DNA of 33,772 nt from positions 1-33,772 of the forward strand of contig CAIQCK010000092.1 of assembly GCA_903870275.1 (NCBI GenBank). The letters run 5' to 3'. Source of the DNA: an uncultured bacterium (GTDB lineage: Bacteria > Verrucomicrobiota > Verrucomicrobiia > CAIQCK01). Shown piece by piece: positions 25,111 to 33,235 of this stretch. Position 1 is the stretch's first letter. Every line of letters begins with the position of its first letter. Under the pieces are notes generated by a model that was not told where the DNA came from, ran no database searches, and worked only from the letters and a program-made list of their open reading frames with translations. Made by a program: the position numbers and the translations under genes.

Positions 25111-27249
25111 TCAAAATTCCAATCCGATGGTGCCGACGACGGTCAAAGGCTGGCCGGGAAACACGCGTGAGTTGGCGAACGACGATTCGTAGTAAATCGT
25201 GTCGGCCACGTTCTGGATGTTCAAACGCGCGTTGACGGCCTTGACGACGCATTCCTTCGGCAACTCGCGCCTGTAGAACAGCCCCACGTCAATCCGGGCA
25301 TACGCGGGAAGTAAAAACGTGTTGTTGTCGTTGCCCGCCTTCTCGCTTTCCGTGAACACGCCGGCGCCGATTCCCAGGTTCTTCAGCGGCCCCTCCTGCA
25401 ACGTGTATTTGAGCCAGAGGCTGCCGCTGTTCAGCGGCACATTGGCCAGCCGCACCCCGACCGGCAGCGTGTCGGAGCGCAACACCTCCGTGCCGGTGTA
25501 GGTGTAATTGGCGATGACCTGCAGCCCCTTGATCAATTCGCCGGCCGTGTCGAATTCAAAACCCTGGCTGCGCAGTTTGCCGCCGTTGATGGAGAAGCCG
25601 GGGTTGTTGACGTCGGCAATCGCGACATTTTCCTTGGTCAGTTGATACACGGCGAACGTGGTCAGCACGCGGTCATCGAGCCACTTCAGTTTGAAGCCGG
25701 CTTCATACTGAACTCCCGATTCGGGATCCAACAACGCTCCACTGACGGTCCGGCTGCCGGTGCTGGTGGGGACGAAGGATTGACTGACACTCGAATACAC
25801 CCCCAAATATTTCACCGGCTGGAACAGCAAACCCACCCGGCCGGAGGTTGCCTGGTCGTTTCGAGTCAGAGTCTGGGGAGTGGCTGTGCTGCTGTAATCC
25901 GAGGAGTCCACGTCGTCGAATCGCCCGCCCACCAGCAGTTTGAGACAATCATTGGGCAGCATCGAAATTTGATCCTGGAGATACACCCCAACCCAGGTTC
26001 GGTCGCTTTCGGTTCTGCCAAGAAAGGAAGTGGCGGGCAGGGGAGATCCATAGACGGGATTGATGATATTGACCGGCGTGTAACTGGCTCGATTCAGGTC
26101 AATCGGTTGCGCCCGGTCGCGGTAATCCACGCCGGCCAGCCATTCGTGTTTCGTGGGACCGGCAGTGTATTTCCAGATCACTTCGTTCATCCATTGCAGT
26201 TCGTCTTCGGAGAAATCCGACTTGTCATAAAGCCGGGCCACGGTGTTGGCGGCGGTGGTCGTGGCAGACCGGCGAACGCCGTTCAAGTCAATGTCCCAGT
26301 GGTGATACAACAACGCGCTGCGCAACGTCAGGTTCTCGTTGGGCTTGAATTCGGCGATGGGGCCAAGAAACAAGTCCTTCTGCTGCTGGCCGGGCAGGCC
26401 CGGCTCACCGAGAAAAGTGCTGATCGGAGCCACGGGCTTGCCGGCGGAATTAAACGCCACCCCCTCATCCAATGTCTTGTCCCGTTCTCCGTAGGACAGG
26501 TCAAACGTGATTCGCACCGTTTCCACAGGCTGCCAGGTCACGCTCGGGGCGACCCAGTAACGGTTCTCCTCGACGTAATTGCGGAAGGAATCCGTCGTGA
26601 GATTTCCGCCGTTGAGCCGGTAGGACACGGTGCCATCCTTGGTCAGCGGGCCGGTGACGTCCACCACGGTTTCGTAGTCGTTGTAGCTGCCGAACGACTG
26701 TTCGAGGGTGGCGGAGAACTCGCGTCGCGGTTGTTTGGTCACGACGTTGATCAAACCGCCCGGCTGCACCACGCCGTATTCCATCGAAGCGGGGCCTTTG
26801 AGCACCTCCACGCGTTCCAGGTTCGGAAGGTTCATGGCCGAACCGGCCTCGATCAGAAAGCCGTTGTAATACATCTGCGTGGTCTGGAATCCCCGGATGA
26901 TTCCGCCGTCGTTGCAGCTGTTGTAGGAAATCCCCTTGTTCTGGTGGACGCCACTGACGTTGCGAAGCGCGTCATAGACGGTTTGCGCATCCTGGTCTTC
27001 CATGACCTGCTGTGGCACCGTTTGGACGGAAAAGGGCAGATCAAAGACCGGTGTGTCGGTCTTCGCGATCATGGGCGGCCCTTGCACGGCGTAGGACTTG
27101 TCCGGTTTCTTCTCGGTCACTTCCTTGCTCGAACTGAGGGAAGCGTCCGGCCCGCTCAAGCTTGCAGGCGCATCGGCGCTCGCTGCCTGCCGTTCGCCGG
27201 CAGCCAGCGTGATGGACACCCAGGTGCTGGCAACAATAACCGTCTTCAT
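25111..27249 (-). CDS. TonB-dependent siderophore-type receptor
   Basis: The 712-residue outer-membrane protein has a signal peptide (MKTVIVASTWVSITLAA), a plug domain (PFSVQTVPQQVMEDQDAQTV; RGFQTTQMYYNGF; LERVEVLKGPASMEYG; PGGLINVVTKQP) and a long beta-barrel ending in a C-terminal Phe (GLEF). The plug sequence is typical of the siderophore-receptor branch (FhuA/FpvA type), so ferric chelate uptake is likely, though the ligand is unknown. ATG 27249 is chosen because GAGAGG lies seven bases upstream; the frame is open to 27309, with an ATG at 27273 as an alternative. No Fur box or TonB/ExbB genes are visible nearby. Confidence 0.88.
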   Translation of the reverse strand: MKTVIVASTWVSITLAAGERQAASADAPASLSGPDASLSSSKEVTEKKPDKSYAVQGPPMIAKTDTPVFDLPFSVQTVPQQVMEDQDAQTVYDALRNVSGVHQNKGISYNSCNDGGIIRGFQTTQMYYNGFLIEAGSAMNLPNLERVEVLKGPASMEYGVVQPGGLINVVTKQPRREFSATLEQSFGSYNDYETVVDVTGPLTKDGTVSYRLNGGNLTTDSFRNYVEENRYWVAPSVTWQPVETVRITFDLSYGERDKTLDEGVAFNSAGKPVAPISTFLGEPGLPGQQQKDLFLGPIAEFKPNENLTLRSALLYHHWDIDLNGVRRSATTTAANTVARLYDKSDFSEDELQWMNEVIWKYTAGPTKHEWLAGVDYRDRAQPIDLNRASYTPVNIINPVYGSPLPATSFLGRTESDRTWVGVYLQDQISMLPNDCLKLLVGGRFDDVDSSDYSSTATPQTLTRNDQATSGRVGLLFQPVKYLGVYSSVSQSFVPTSTGSRTVSGALLDPESGVQYEAGFKLKWLDDRVLTTFAVYQLTKENVAIADVNNPGFSINGGKLRSQGFEFDTAGELIKGLQVIANYTYTGTEVLRSDTLPVGVRLANVPLNSGSLWLKYTLQEGPLKNLGIGAGVFTESEKAGNDNNTFLLPAYARIDVGLFYRRELPKECVVKAVNARLNIQNVADTIYYESSFANSRVFPGQPLTVVGTIGLEF

Positions 27250-27419
27250 GAGCCAGCCTCTCGTTCGCTTCATTCCTTGGTCCGACGCTGCGCGCCTGTT
27301 TGCCTGCAATATTTCTTTCAGTTCCGCTCTGTTCCAAGCACTTCAAGGGATGTGCCGGCGGTTCCGATTTCGGCGCTCCTTGCTTCACTAGTTAGATGCC
27401 GCTCGGGGCAAAAAGTTAC

Positions 27420-27555
27420 TGTGGATTGCCGATGGACTGTGCCGAACTTCACAACAGCGCCGGTGGATTTCTGCGTTCCCGGCTGCCCGCCGCATCCGCT
27501 GGTGATCCTCGACGGCCTGCTGCGCCTGCACGGCCAGCTCAAAGAGCGGCGCTGA
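27420..27555 (+). pseudogene. hyfI: Decayed third copy of the hyfI 3' end
   Basis: From 27460 the plus strand encodes VDFCVPGCPPHPLVILDGLL and then RLHGQLKERR with a stop, nearly the same as the end of HyfI of set 2 (VDLYIPGCPPHPLVILEGLL and so on). Just upstream, in another frame, MDCAELHNSAG lines up with IDHGEVHNGADG of HyfI of set 1. The frames are parted by what looks like a 14-base deletion relative to copy 1. The rest of the gene is missing. It is a relic, not a functional gene. Confidence 0.75.
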
Positions 27556-27696
27556 GCGGCGCAAGCCTCCAGGTTCGCGCAGAGATGCCCCTTGTTCACC
27601 ATAATTCACCATCCGAAATTCCCCGACCCCTCTCATCCCGCCGTCCAAAACCAGGACTGGCTTGCGCGGCGCAATTCGTGGTAAGGAACTCGGGAC

Positions 27697-29454
27697 ATGG
27701 AGCAGGCCGGATCACAACCCACACGCGCCGAAACGGAGACACTGCGCCGGTTCGGTCCCGCGCTCTTGGTCGCGCTGGCGTTTCTGCTGCTGCTGCCGGG
27801 CAACAACATCCTCCCGCTGATTGACCGCGACGAGCCGCGGTTCGCCCGGGCCACGCAGGAGATGATCGAGCGCGCCGAGTGGGCCGTCCCGTATTTCAAC
27901 TCCGACCCGGCGATGACCGACGAGGCGCGGTGGAAGGCCATGCGGGCGGGCGCGGGCGCGGAGGCCGTCGGCTACCGCTTCGACAAACCGATCCTGATTT
28001 ACTGGCTGATGCGGCCCTGCTACGCGCTGCTCGGCGTCAACGAATTCAGCGCGCGGCTGCCGTCGGTGATCGCCTCGGCGCTGCTGGTGTGGCTGACGTT
28101 CCACGTCGGCGCGCGATGGTTCTCGGCCCGGGCGGGATTCGCGGCGGGATTCGGGTTGCTGACGTGCCTGCAAATGCTGATCCACGGCCGGCTGGCGGTG
28201 GCGGACATGCCGATGGTGCTGTGCGTGCTCGTGGCGCACTTCGCGTTGTTCGAGTTGTTGCGCGCGGATTCGCCGCCCGGCCGGCGGCGGTGGTTCTGGT
28301 TGTTTTACGGCGCGCTCGGCGTCGGGTTTCTGGCGAAAGGCCCGGTGGCGTTTGTGACGCCGGTGCTGACGTTGCTGGCGTATCGGTTCGTCTTCTGGCG
28401 TCAACCGTTGGCGTGGCGGCGGCTCCGGTTGGGGTGGGGGATTCCGCTGGCGCTGGCGATCGTCGCGGCGTGGGGCATCCCCGCGCTGGTGCGGACGCAC
28501 GGCCTGTTCTGGAACATCGGCATCGGCGAACACATCGTCGCGCGCGGCCACGAGTCGTTCCAGGGCCACGGCTCCTGGGCGCCGCATTATTATCTGGTCG
28601 CCGGACTGTTCAGCCTGTTCCCGTGGATCATGTTCGCGGGCGACGGCGCGCTGGCGGTGCGGCGCAACTGGAGCGCAAAGAATGCGTTTCTGCTTTCGTG
28701 GGCGGCCGGTACCTATGTGTTGTTCACCTGCTATCGGACGAAGCTGCCGCATTACGTGCTGCCGGCGTTTCCGGCGCTGTTCCTGATGCTCGGCCAGGCG
28801 TTCGACGCGAACGCAGCGCACACGCGGTGGTCGAAACTGTGGTTCTGGATTGTCAGTTCGCTTTTCTGGCTTGTCGGCGGCGCGATCCTGATGTTGGCGC
28901 TCGGCGGAGAATTTGAAGGCGCCTTCGTCGCGGTGCGTGTGGGATTATACGGCGCGGCGGCCATTGTGTTTTCGCTCATGTTCCTGGCGCTGCACTGGCA
29001 CCCGGATCGGCGGGTGGCGGCGATGGTGTTCATGATCATTCTGATCCTAGGCACGCTTGTTTTCGGCTTGAGCCTGCGGCAAATCACACCGGCGGCGCAG
29101 TTGCAGGAATTGTTCCGGCAGTTGCCGCGCGAGACCGAGTTCCGCTCCTGCGGTTTCAGCGAGCCGAGCCTGGTTTTCTACAGCGGCCACCCGTGGCAAA
29201 TCATGGAGGACCCGCAGGAACTCGGCACGTTTTTCGCCAAGCCGGGCCCGCGTCTCGTGGTCTGTCAGGATCGCGAGTGGCGGCTGGGCGATTGTCTCAA
29301 GCGATGGTGGGGGCGTCCGGCGGCCGGGTCGGACGGCGGTCTCTCGAAGGAACTGGCGGCGCTGGACGCCAGCGGCTGCCAGCGGCGCAACGTGGAGGGC
29401 TTCAACACCGCTCGCGGGAGCTGGGTTCGCCTGCGGGTGTATTACCGGTTCTAG
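27697..29454 (+). CDS. ArnT/PMT-like glycosyltransferase (GT39/GT83 type)
   Basis: The 585-residue protein has about 12 membrane helices. The first periplasmic loop has DRDEPRFARATQEM with the acidic pair that is essential in this family, and YRFDKPILIYWLM follows, as in ArnT. ArnT-type enzymes move a sugar from a lipid-phosphate carrier to lipid A or another acceptor on the outer face of the inner membrane. The donor and acceptor here are unknown. AAGGA sits nine bases before the ATG. It is convergent with the PAP2 phosphatase and near a GT2 gene, so a role in envelope glycolipids is likely. Confidence 0.85.
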   Translation: MEQAGSQPTRAETETLRRFGPALLVALAFLLLLPGNNILPLIDRDEPRFARATQEMIERAEWAVPYFNSDPAMTDEARWKAMRAGAGAEAVGYRFDKPILIYWLMRPCYALLGVNEFSARLPSVIASALLVWLTFHVGARWFSARAGFAAGFGLLTCLQMLIHGRLAVADMPMVLCVLVAHFALFELLRADSPPGRRRWFWLFYGALGVGFLAKGPVAFVTPVLTLLAYRFVFWRQPLAWRRLRLGWGIPLALAIVAAWGIPALVRTHGLFWNIGIGEHIVARGHESFQGHGSWAPHYYLVAGLFSLFPWIMFAGDGALAVRRNWSAKNAFLLSWAAGTYVLFTCYRTKLPHYVLPAFPALFLMLGQAFDANAAHTRWSKLWFWIVSSLFWLVGGAILMLALGGEFEGAFVAVRVGLYGAAAIVFSLMFLALHWHPDRRVAAMVFMIILILGTLVFGLSLRQITPAAQLQELFRQLPRETEFRSCGFSEPSLVFYSGHPWQIMEDPQELGTFFAKPGPRLVVCQDREWRLGDCLKRWWGRPAAGSDGGLSKELAALDASGCQRRNVEGFNTARGSWVRLRVYYRF

Positions 29455-29463
29455 GTGGAATTG

Positions 29464-29586
29464 TAATTGGTAACTGGTGATTGGTGATTGGAAATTGGTA
29501 ACTCGTAACTCGTGGTTCGTGGTTCGCAACAGGGATTGGCAATCCGAGTCCCGATTCACCAATTACCAATCACCAATTACCAATTA
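29464..29586. repeat. Long inverted repeat between convergent genes
   Basis: Arms of 28 bases at 29464-29491 and 29559-29586 are reverse complements at 26 of 28 positions. They are made of ATTGGTGATTGG-like words. The loop also holds repeated words (CTCGTAACTCGTGGTTCG; CGAGTCCCGATTC, which recurs at 29596). It lies exactly between the stops of two convergent genes, so it may end transcription from both sides, though it lacks a T run. Confidence 0.85.
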
Positions 29587-29590
29587 CGGA

Positions 29591-30259
29591 TCACGAGTCC
29601 CGATTCCCGACTCCACCCTCGTCCTCGCGCCGGCAGCGGCGCGCGGCAAAGCCCAGCACCGCGCCGTTCAACAATCCCACCCACGCGCCCGTCCACACGT
29701 CGGAGGGATAATGCTGGCTCAGGCACATCCGCGACCAGCCGACGCCGCCCGCGCCCAACAGCAGCGGCACGCCGACCGGCGGCAGCGCCACAGCCAGCGC
29801 GCCGGCGGTCGCAAACGCCCCCGTCGTGTGGGCCGATGGGAAACTGCAATAGTCGCCGAAGCGCGGCCCATACAAACCGTCCGGCAGGTTGGCGCGAGGC
29901 CGCGGCCGGCCCGTGGCGAAACGCACGATGTTCACCTCAATCCCCCCGAGGGTCGCGCCGAGCAGACACGCCAGCGCCGCCGCGCGCCACCGCGGCTGGC
30001 GAAACGCCGCGCCGGCCAGCCACAACGCCGCCGTGATGATGAGCGTCCCCGTCCAGTAGTCGCCCCACCAACTGAGCCGTTGCGCGATGCTGTGCCACGG
30101 CTCGCGCTGGGTGGCGATCTGTTGGTGCCACGCCTGATCGTGGGGCAGGAGCAGCGCGCAGCCGGCCGCCGCGACGAGCGCCAGCCACGCCAGCGTCGCC
30201 CGGCGTTCGCGCGCGATCCGGCCGGCATGAGCCAGCAGGCGTTGGACGTTGCGAAACAT
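29591..30259 (-). CDS. PAP2-family membrane phosphatase
   Basis: The 222-residue protein has about six membrane helices and all three PAP2 motifs: RFATGRPRP (KX6RP-type with Arg in the Lys position), FPSAHTTGAF (PSGH-type with Ala for Gly), and SRMCLSQHYPSDV (SRX5HX3D). The two histidines and arginines needed for catalysis are present. These enzymes remove phosphate from lipid phosphates such as undecaprenyl pyrophosphate or lipid A. The ArnT-like neighbour suggests a lipid-carrier or lipid-A substrate, as an inference. A start at 30259 puts a basic segment before the first helix. Confidence 0.85.
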   Translation of the reverse strand: MFRNVQRLLAHAGRIARERRATLAWLALVAAAGCALLLPHDQAWHQQIATQREPWHSIAQRLSWWGDYWTGTLIITAALWLAGAAFRQPRWRAAALACLLGATLGGIEVNIVRFATGRPRPRANLPDGLYGPRFGDYCSFPSAHTTGAFATAGALAVALPPVGVPLLLGAGGVGWSRMCLSQHYPSDVWTGAWVGLLNGAVLGFAARRCRREDEGGVGNRDS

Positions 30260-30342
30260 GATGCGCGCACGATACCGGCCCGCCCACGGCGAAACAATCG
30301 CGAACTTGATTTGACCGCCCGCCGCTGCCAGACTCGCGCCGC

Positions 30343-31137
30343 TTGAACACCACCGCCGACACCGCGCCGAAAATCAGCGCCTACGTGATCGCCTACAACG
30401 ACGAGCCGAACATGCGCGCTTGTCTGGAAAGCCTCGCGTGGGCCGATGAGATCATCGTGGTGGATTCCTTCAGCACCGACGCCACCTCCACCATCGCCCG
30501 CGAGTTCACCGACAAGGTCTTCCAGCACAAGTTCGAGGCGTTCGGCAAGCTGCGCAACGACGCCGTCGCCCACGCCACGCACGACTGGGTTTTCAGCCTC
30601 GACAGCGACGAGCGCGCCACGCCGGAAATCCGCGACGAAATCCGCGCCCTCCTGCGCCGCGGCCCCGACGCCGACGCCTACTTCGTGCCGCGCCGGAATT
30701 TCTTCCTCGGCCGCTGGATCAAGCATTGCGGCTGGTATCCCGACTACCGCCAGCCGCAGTTCTTCAACAAGCAGCGGCTGCGCTACCGCGACGGCGACCT
30801 CGTCCACGAGAGCTTCGACTGCGCGGGGCGTGTCGGCCACCTGCGCGAGCACGTCATCCAAATCCCCTTCCGCGACATCCGGCAGTTCCTCGGCAAGATG
30901 GACCGTTACTCCGACCTCATGGCGCGGCGGATGGTGGAGAAGGGCCGGCGCTTCCACGTCCACCAACTCCTCACCCACCCGGTTTTCACCTTTCTGAAGA
31001 TGTATGTGCTGCGGCGCGGGTTCCTCGACGGCCTCCAGGGCTTCATCCTCTCCGGCCTCTACGCCTACTACACGTTCATCAAATACGTGCGCCTCTGGGA
31101 ACAGCAGCGGGTGAAGCAGGATTCGGAGCCGAGCTGA
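30343..31137 (+). CDS. GT2 glycosyltransferase, WaaE/KdtX-like
   Basis: The 264-residue product has a GT-A fold N-terminus: ISAYVIAYNDEPNMRACLESL, then WADEIIVVDSFSTDAT, then FGKLRNDAV and the metal-binding DSDE. This set is typical of the WaaE-like LPS core beta-glucosyltransferases. The C-terminal part (FRDIRQFLGKMDRYSDLMA and a hydrophobic YVLRRGFLDGLQGFILSGLYAYYTFIKYV) is also usual for the group and should bind the membrane. The only start in a suitable place is TTG 30343, with no clear ribosome site, so the start is uncertain. It is divergent from the PAP2 gene by 83 bases. Confidence 0.85.
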   Translation: MNTTADTAPKISAYVIAYNDEPNMRACLESLAWADEIIVVDSFSTDATSTIAREFTDKVFQHKFEAFGKLRNDAVAHATHDWVFSLDSDERATPEIRDEIRALLRRGPDADAYFVPRRNFFLGRWIKHCGWYPDYRQPQFFNKQRLRYRDGDLVHESFDCAGRVGHLREHVIQIPFRDIRQFLGKMDRYSDLMARRMVEKGRRFHVHQLLTHPVFTFLKMYVLRRGFLDGLQGFILSGLYAYYTFIKYVRLWEQQRVKQDSEPS

Positions 31138-31187
31138 AGCCAGCCGTCAAGAATGGGAGTCGCGGCTGTCGAGTTACACAGCCTCAT

Positions 31188-32195
31188 CTAGTGCGTATTC
31201 TTGTTTTTTTCTGCCTGCCTGTTGGCATCTTCAGGGATGGAGTCCGGAATGGTTGCGGGGTTGGTTTTAAGCGTTTTTGTCCCGTCTGCTTGCGGAATAA
31301 TATAGTCGTCGCCCTTATCTCTGTCATGCACCCAGCAGCCAGGGACCAATGTGAGTCTAAACTGGTTGGTTTCGTTTAGAGAATTTATTTGGTATGAGCT
31401 CTCAAGAACAGATATATGCGACACCAGCTTGCCCCGGGGAATGTGCGGCAAGGTTCTTGTTATCCGACTGGGCAGAGCGAACCCTTTCACCGAGCAATAC
31501 TTGGTAACGCAAAAGTCTATCATCAATTCATCGTGCATACCGTATATACTAAACTCGCGAACCGCGCCCCGCGCCTTGTCGATGACAAGGCGAATACTTC
31601 CCCATTTTATGGCATAGTCCGAACCACGGTCATCAACCTCGATATGATGTACATAGGGGTGTTTAACATCAAAATTCAGTGCCCGCCCTATTTGGTAAAT
31701 CTCTGTGAAGAATTGCGGATAAGTCGGCTCTACAAGAGTGCTGGTGTTTGTGCCGTTACTAATGGATGCCTGACCGGGATATTCAGGTACGTTTCCTGGA
31801 AAGAGGCGAGACCCGGGGCGATCCGATATTGGTCGATCCCAATATATCGCATGCATGCCATCCCAACTTGAGCACAGCAATTTCGTTGGCTTTTGGTGTT
31901 GAGCGTCCTTGTAAATCATCATCCGTTGGCAGAATTTGTCATCAGGAATGGAAAACACACCCTTTACCGATTCGAAATGCGTTTCGTTTACATTGATTAG
32001 TGGCGCATCAAGATCGTATTCAGCATAAATAGTGCGTAACGCCGCGAATTGCTTGAAAAGAAGCCCCAGTGCCTTATCGCGGGACACGTCATCCGCTTTG
32101 CAGCACACCGTGCCTAATATGTTGATGGCTGCAAGCAAGCCAATCAGAACAATGGATATCGCTTGTCGTTGGCGAGCAAACGCTGCGCATCTCAT
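31188..32195 (-). CDS. Unknown exported protein (335 aa)
   Basis: The product starts with a basic segment and a hydrophobic helix (AISIVLIGLLAAINILGTVCC), which could be a signal peptide or a lipoprotein signal. The mature part is rich in beta-strand-like patterns (HHIEVDDRGSDYAIKWGSIRLVIDKARG). I do not recognise a family; a LolA-like fold is possible. The gene is clearly more AT-rich than its neighbours, a sign of a separate origin. GGAG lies five bases before the ATG. The C-terminus is polar and looks disordered (AEKNKNTH). Confidence 0.7.
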   Translation of the reverse strand: MRCAAFARQRQAISIVLIGLLAAINILGTVCCKADDVSRDKALGLLFKQFAALRTIYAEYDLDAPLINVNETHFESVKGVFSIPDDKFCQRMMIYKDAQHQKPTKLLCSSWDGMHAIYWDRPISDRPGSRLFPGNVPEYPGQASISNGTNTSTLVEPTYPQFFTEIYQIGRALNFDVKHPYVHHIEVDDRGSDYAIKWGSIRLVIDKARGAVREFSIYGMHDELMIDFCVTKYCSVKGFALPSRITRTLPHIPRGKLVSHISVLESSYQINSLNETNQFRLTLVPGCWVHDRDKGDDYIIPQADGTKTLKTNPATIPDSIPEDANRQAEKNKNTH

Positions 32196-32210
32196 ATTGA
32201 CTCTCCAATT

Positions 32211-32216
32211 ATTATA
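32211..32216 (-). promoter_or_regulatory. Possible -10 box of the 335-aa gene
   Basis: On the minus strand TATAAT lies 15 bases before the ATG at 32195. No good -35 is seen 17 bases further upstream. If used, the leader would be very short. Confidence 0.3.
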
Positions 32217-32262
32217 TCTTCGTTTGTTTGCGGCGCCATGCAGAGGGTGGGAGCAATCCAGG
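32217..32262. repeat. Imperfect direct repeat, copy 1
   Basis: The stretch TCTTCGTTTGTTTGCGGCGC, CATGCAGAGGG and onward matches 32849-32896 with the shared core GCGCCATGCAGAGGG and shared CTTCGTT at the left. The two copies are about 630 bases apart and flank the 163-aa gene. Confidence 0.6.
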
Positions 32263-32292
32263 CACCTGGTTGCCCACTGTTTCCGAGGGTAT

Positions 32293-32784
32293 TTACTTGG
32301 ATGCCGGCTTCTTTCCGAGCTGGTCTTTTTCCTTGAACTTGAATTGCTGGATGTCGTCTTTGGGGTAAACCGCCGCCGTCACGCTATCCTTGTCGCCGAA
32401 GACCACGACGCAATATTTCCACTTGGCCTTGCCTCGCTGGATGTTGGCAGGAATGCCGAAATAAACGGTGTTTTTCTTGCCCGGTTTGAAAACGTCCGGC
32501 ACGGACTTGGATTGGCCGTCCCCGAACGAGACCGACGTGGGACGCGTGCATTCCAGAACGGGCTCGCGATCCTTGCCGAAGAAATACGCCTTGATCATGG
32601 GCTGGTTGGCGCCGATGTCCTCCGTGACTCTCAACGACACCTCCACGCAGGGCGCGCCACGAATCCACGCGTTGTTGATGCACGCGTATTGTTGCCCGGT
32701 CTGCATCGAGCTGATTTCGTAGTGCTGCGCAAAGGCTGATGCCGCTGCCATGAGCAACACGAGCATGGTGATTGGAACTTTCAT
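32293..32784 (-). CDS. Unknown exported protein (163 aa)
   Basis: ATG 32784 is chosen because GGAGG lies six bases upstream and the product then begins with a clear signal peptide (MKVPITMLVLLMAAASAFAQ), likely cut after AFA. The mature part is about 143 residues with three cysteines (YACINNAW, APCVEV, LECTRP) and a fourth in KYCVVVFGD, so two disulfides are possible. Strand-rich patterns suggest an immunoglobulin-like beta-sandwich. The tail is lysine-rich. I do not recognise the family. The frame is open to 32916, but that part is not coding-like. Confidence 0.7.
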   Translation of the reverse strand: MKVPITMLVLLMAAASAFAQHYEISSMQTGQQYACINNAWIRGAPCVEVSLRVTEDIGANQPMIKAYFFGKDREPVLECTRPTSVSFGDGQSKSVPDVFKPGKKNTVYFGIPANIQRGKAKWKYCVVVFGDKDSVTAAVYPKDDIQQFKFKEKDQLGKKPASK

Positions 32785-33126
32785 GGTTATCCTCCAGGTT
32801 GCTTCTCTATCTTGGCGGGCGTTCTCCCGCCGGAGTGGGATGGTTGGTTCTTCGTTCGATGACAGCGCCATGCAGAGGGCGAAGTCGCTCCCAGGGCTTG
32901 GCAGATCGCCGAACAAGGCGCAGGCGTGGAATCAATACTTCTCACTGCTTTCACCTCGGCCGGGATTGTCCTCCTGCGGCTTTGCGGCTGCAAGCGGTTT
33001 CTGGCTGTCGTCGGGAGCTATAAGCCTTCGGCTATCAACCGTCAGCCGGAAAACTGAAAGCGGAGAGATGAAGGCTGATAGCCGCCGTTTTTTCTCCGAA
33101 TAGACCTTTTCGGGGATTGCGCATCG
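32785..33126. other. Intergenic region, no credible gene
   Basis: Contains direct repeat copy 2 at 32849-32896. At 33029-33037 and 33076-33084 there are perfect 9-base inverted arms (CGGCTATCA/TGATAGCCG), and CGGAGA/TCTCCG arms at 33061-33066 and 33093-33098 enclose a T run. The structure could be a terminator or a folded RNA, but no gene upstream on the plus strand would use it. Confidence 0.5.
32849..32896. repeat. Imperfect direct repeat, copy 2
   Basis: Shares GCGCCATGCAGAGGG and flanking words with copy 1 at 32217-32262. Each copy lies upstream of one of the two unknown exported proteins. Confidence 0.6.
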
Positions 33127-33216
33127 CTGCGCTAGCGCAGTCCATTGGAAAACGCATATTTTGACCTCCGAAAATCATGCGTTTTTGGCTGATTTTTCAC
33201 TGCGCTAGCGCAGTGA
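33127..33216. repeat. Compound palindrome bounded by CTGCGCTAGCGCAG
   Basis: CTGCGCTAGCGCAG at 33127-33140 is a perfect palindrome; the same core extends to a perfect 20-base palindrome, TCACTGCGCTAGCGCAGTGA, at 33197-33216. Between them, AAAACGCAT and ATGCGTTTT form a further stem around ATTTTGACCTCCGAAAAT. The whole unit is close to an 88-base imperfect palindrome. A separate 7-bp hairpin (GATTTTT-loop-AAAAATC) follows at 33215-33235. No ORF fits. Confidence 0.85.
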
Positions 33217-33235
33217 TTTTTCTTGCCGAAAAATC

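Noticed and set aside
25642..27555. 637-codon open frame opposite the TonB receptor
   Set aside because: Mostly antisense to a clear receptor gene. Only its last 30 or so codons are meaningful, as the hyfI relic.
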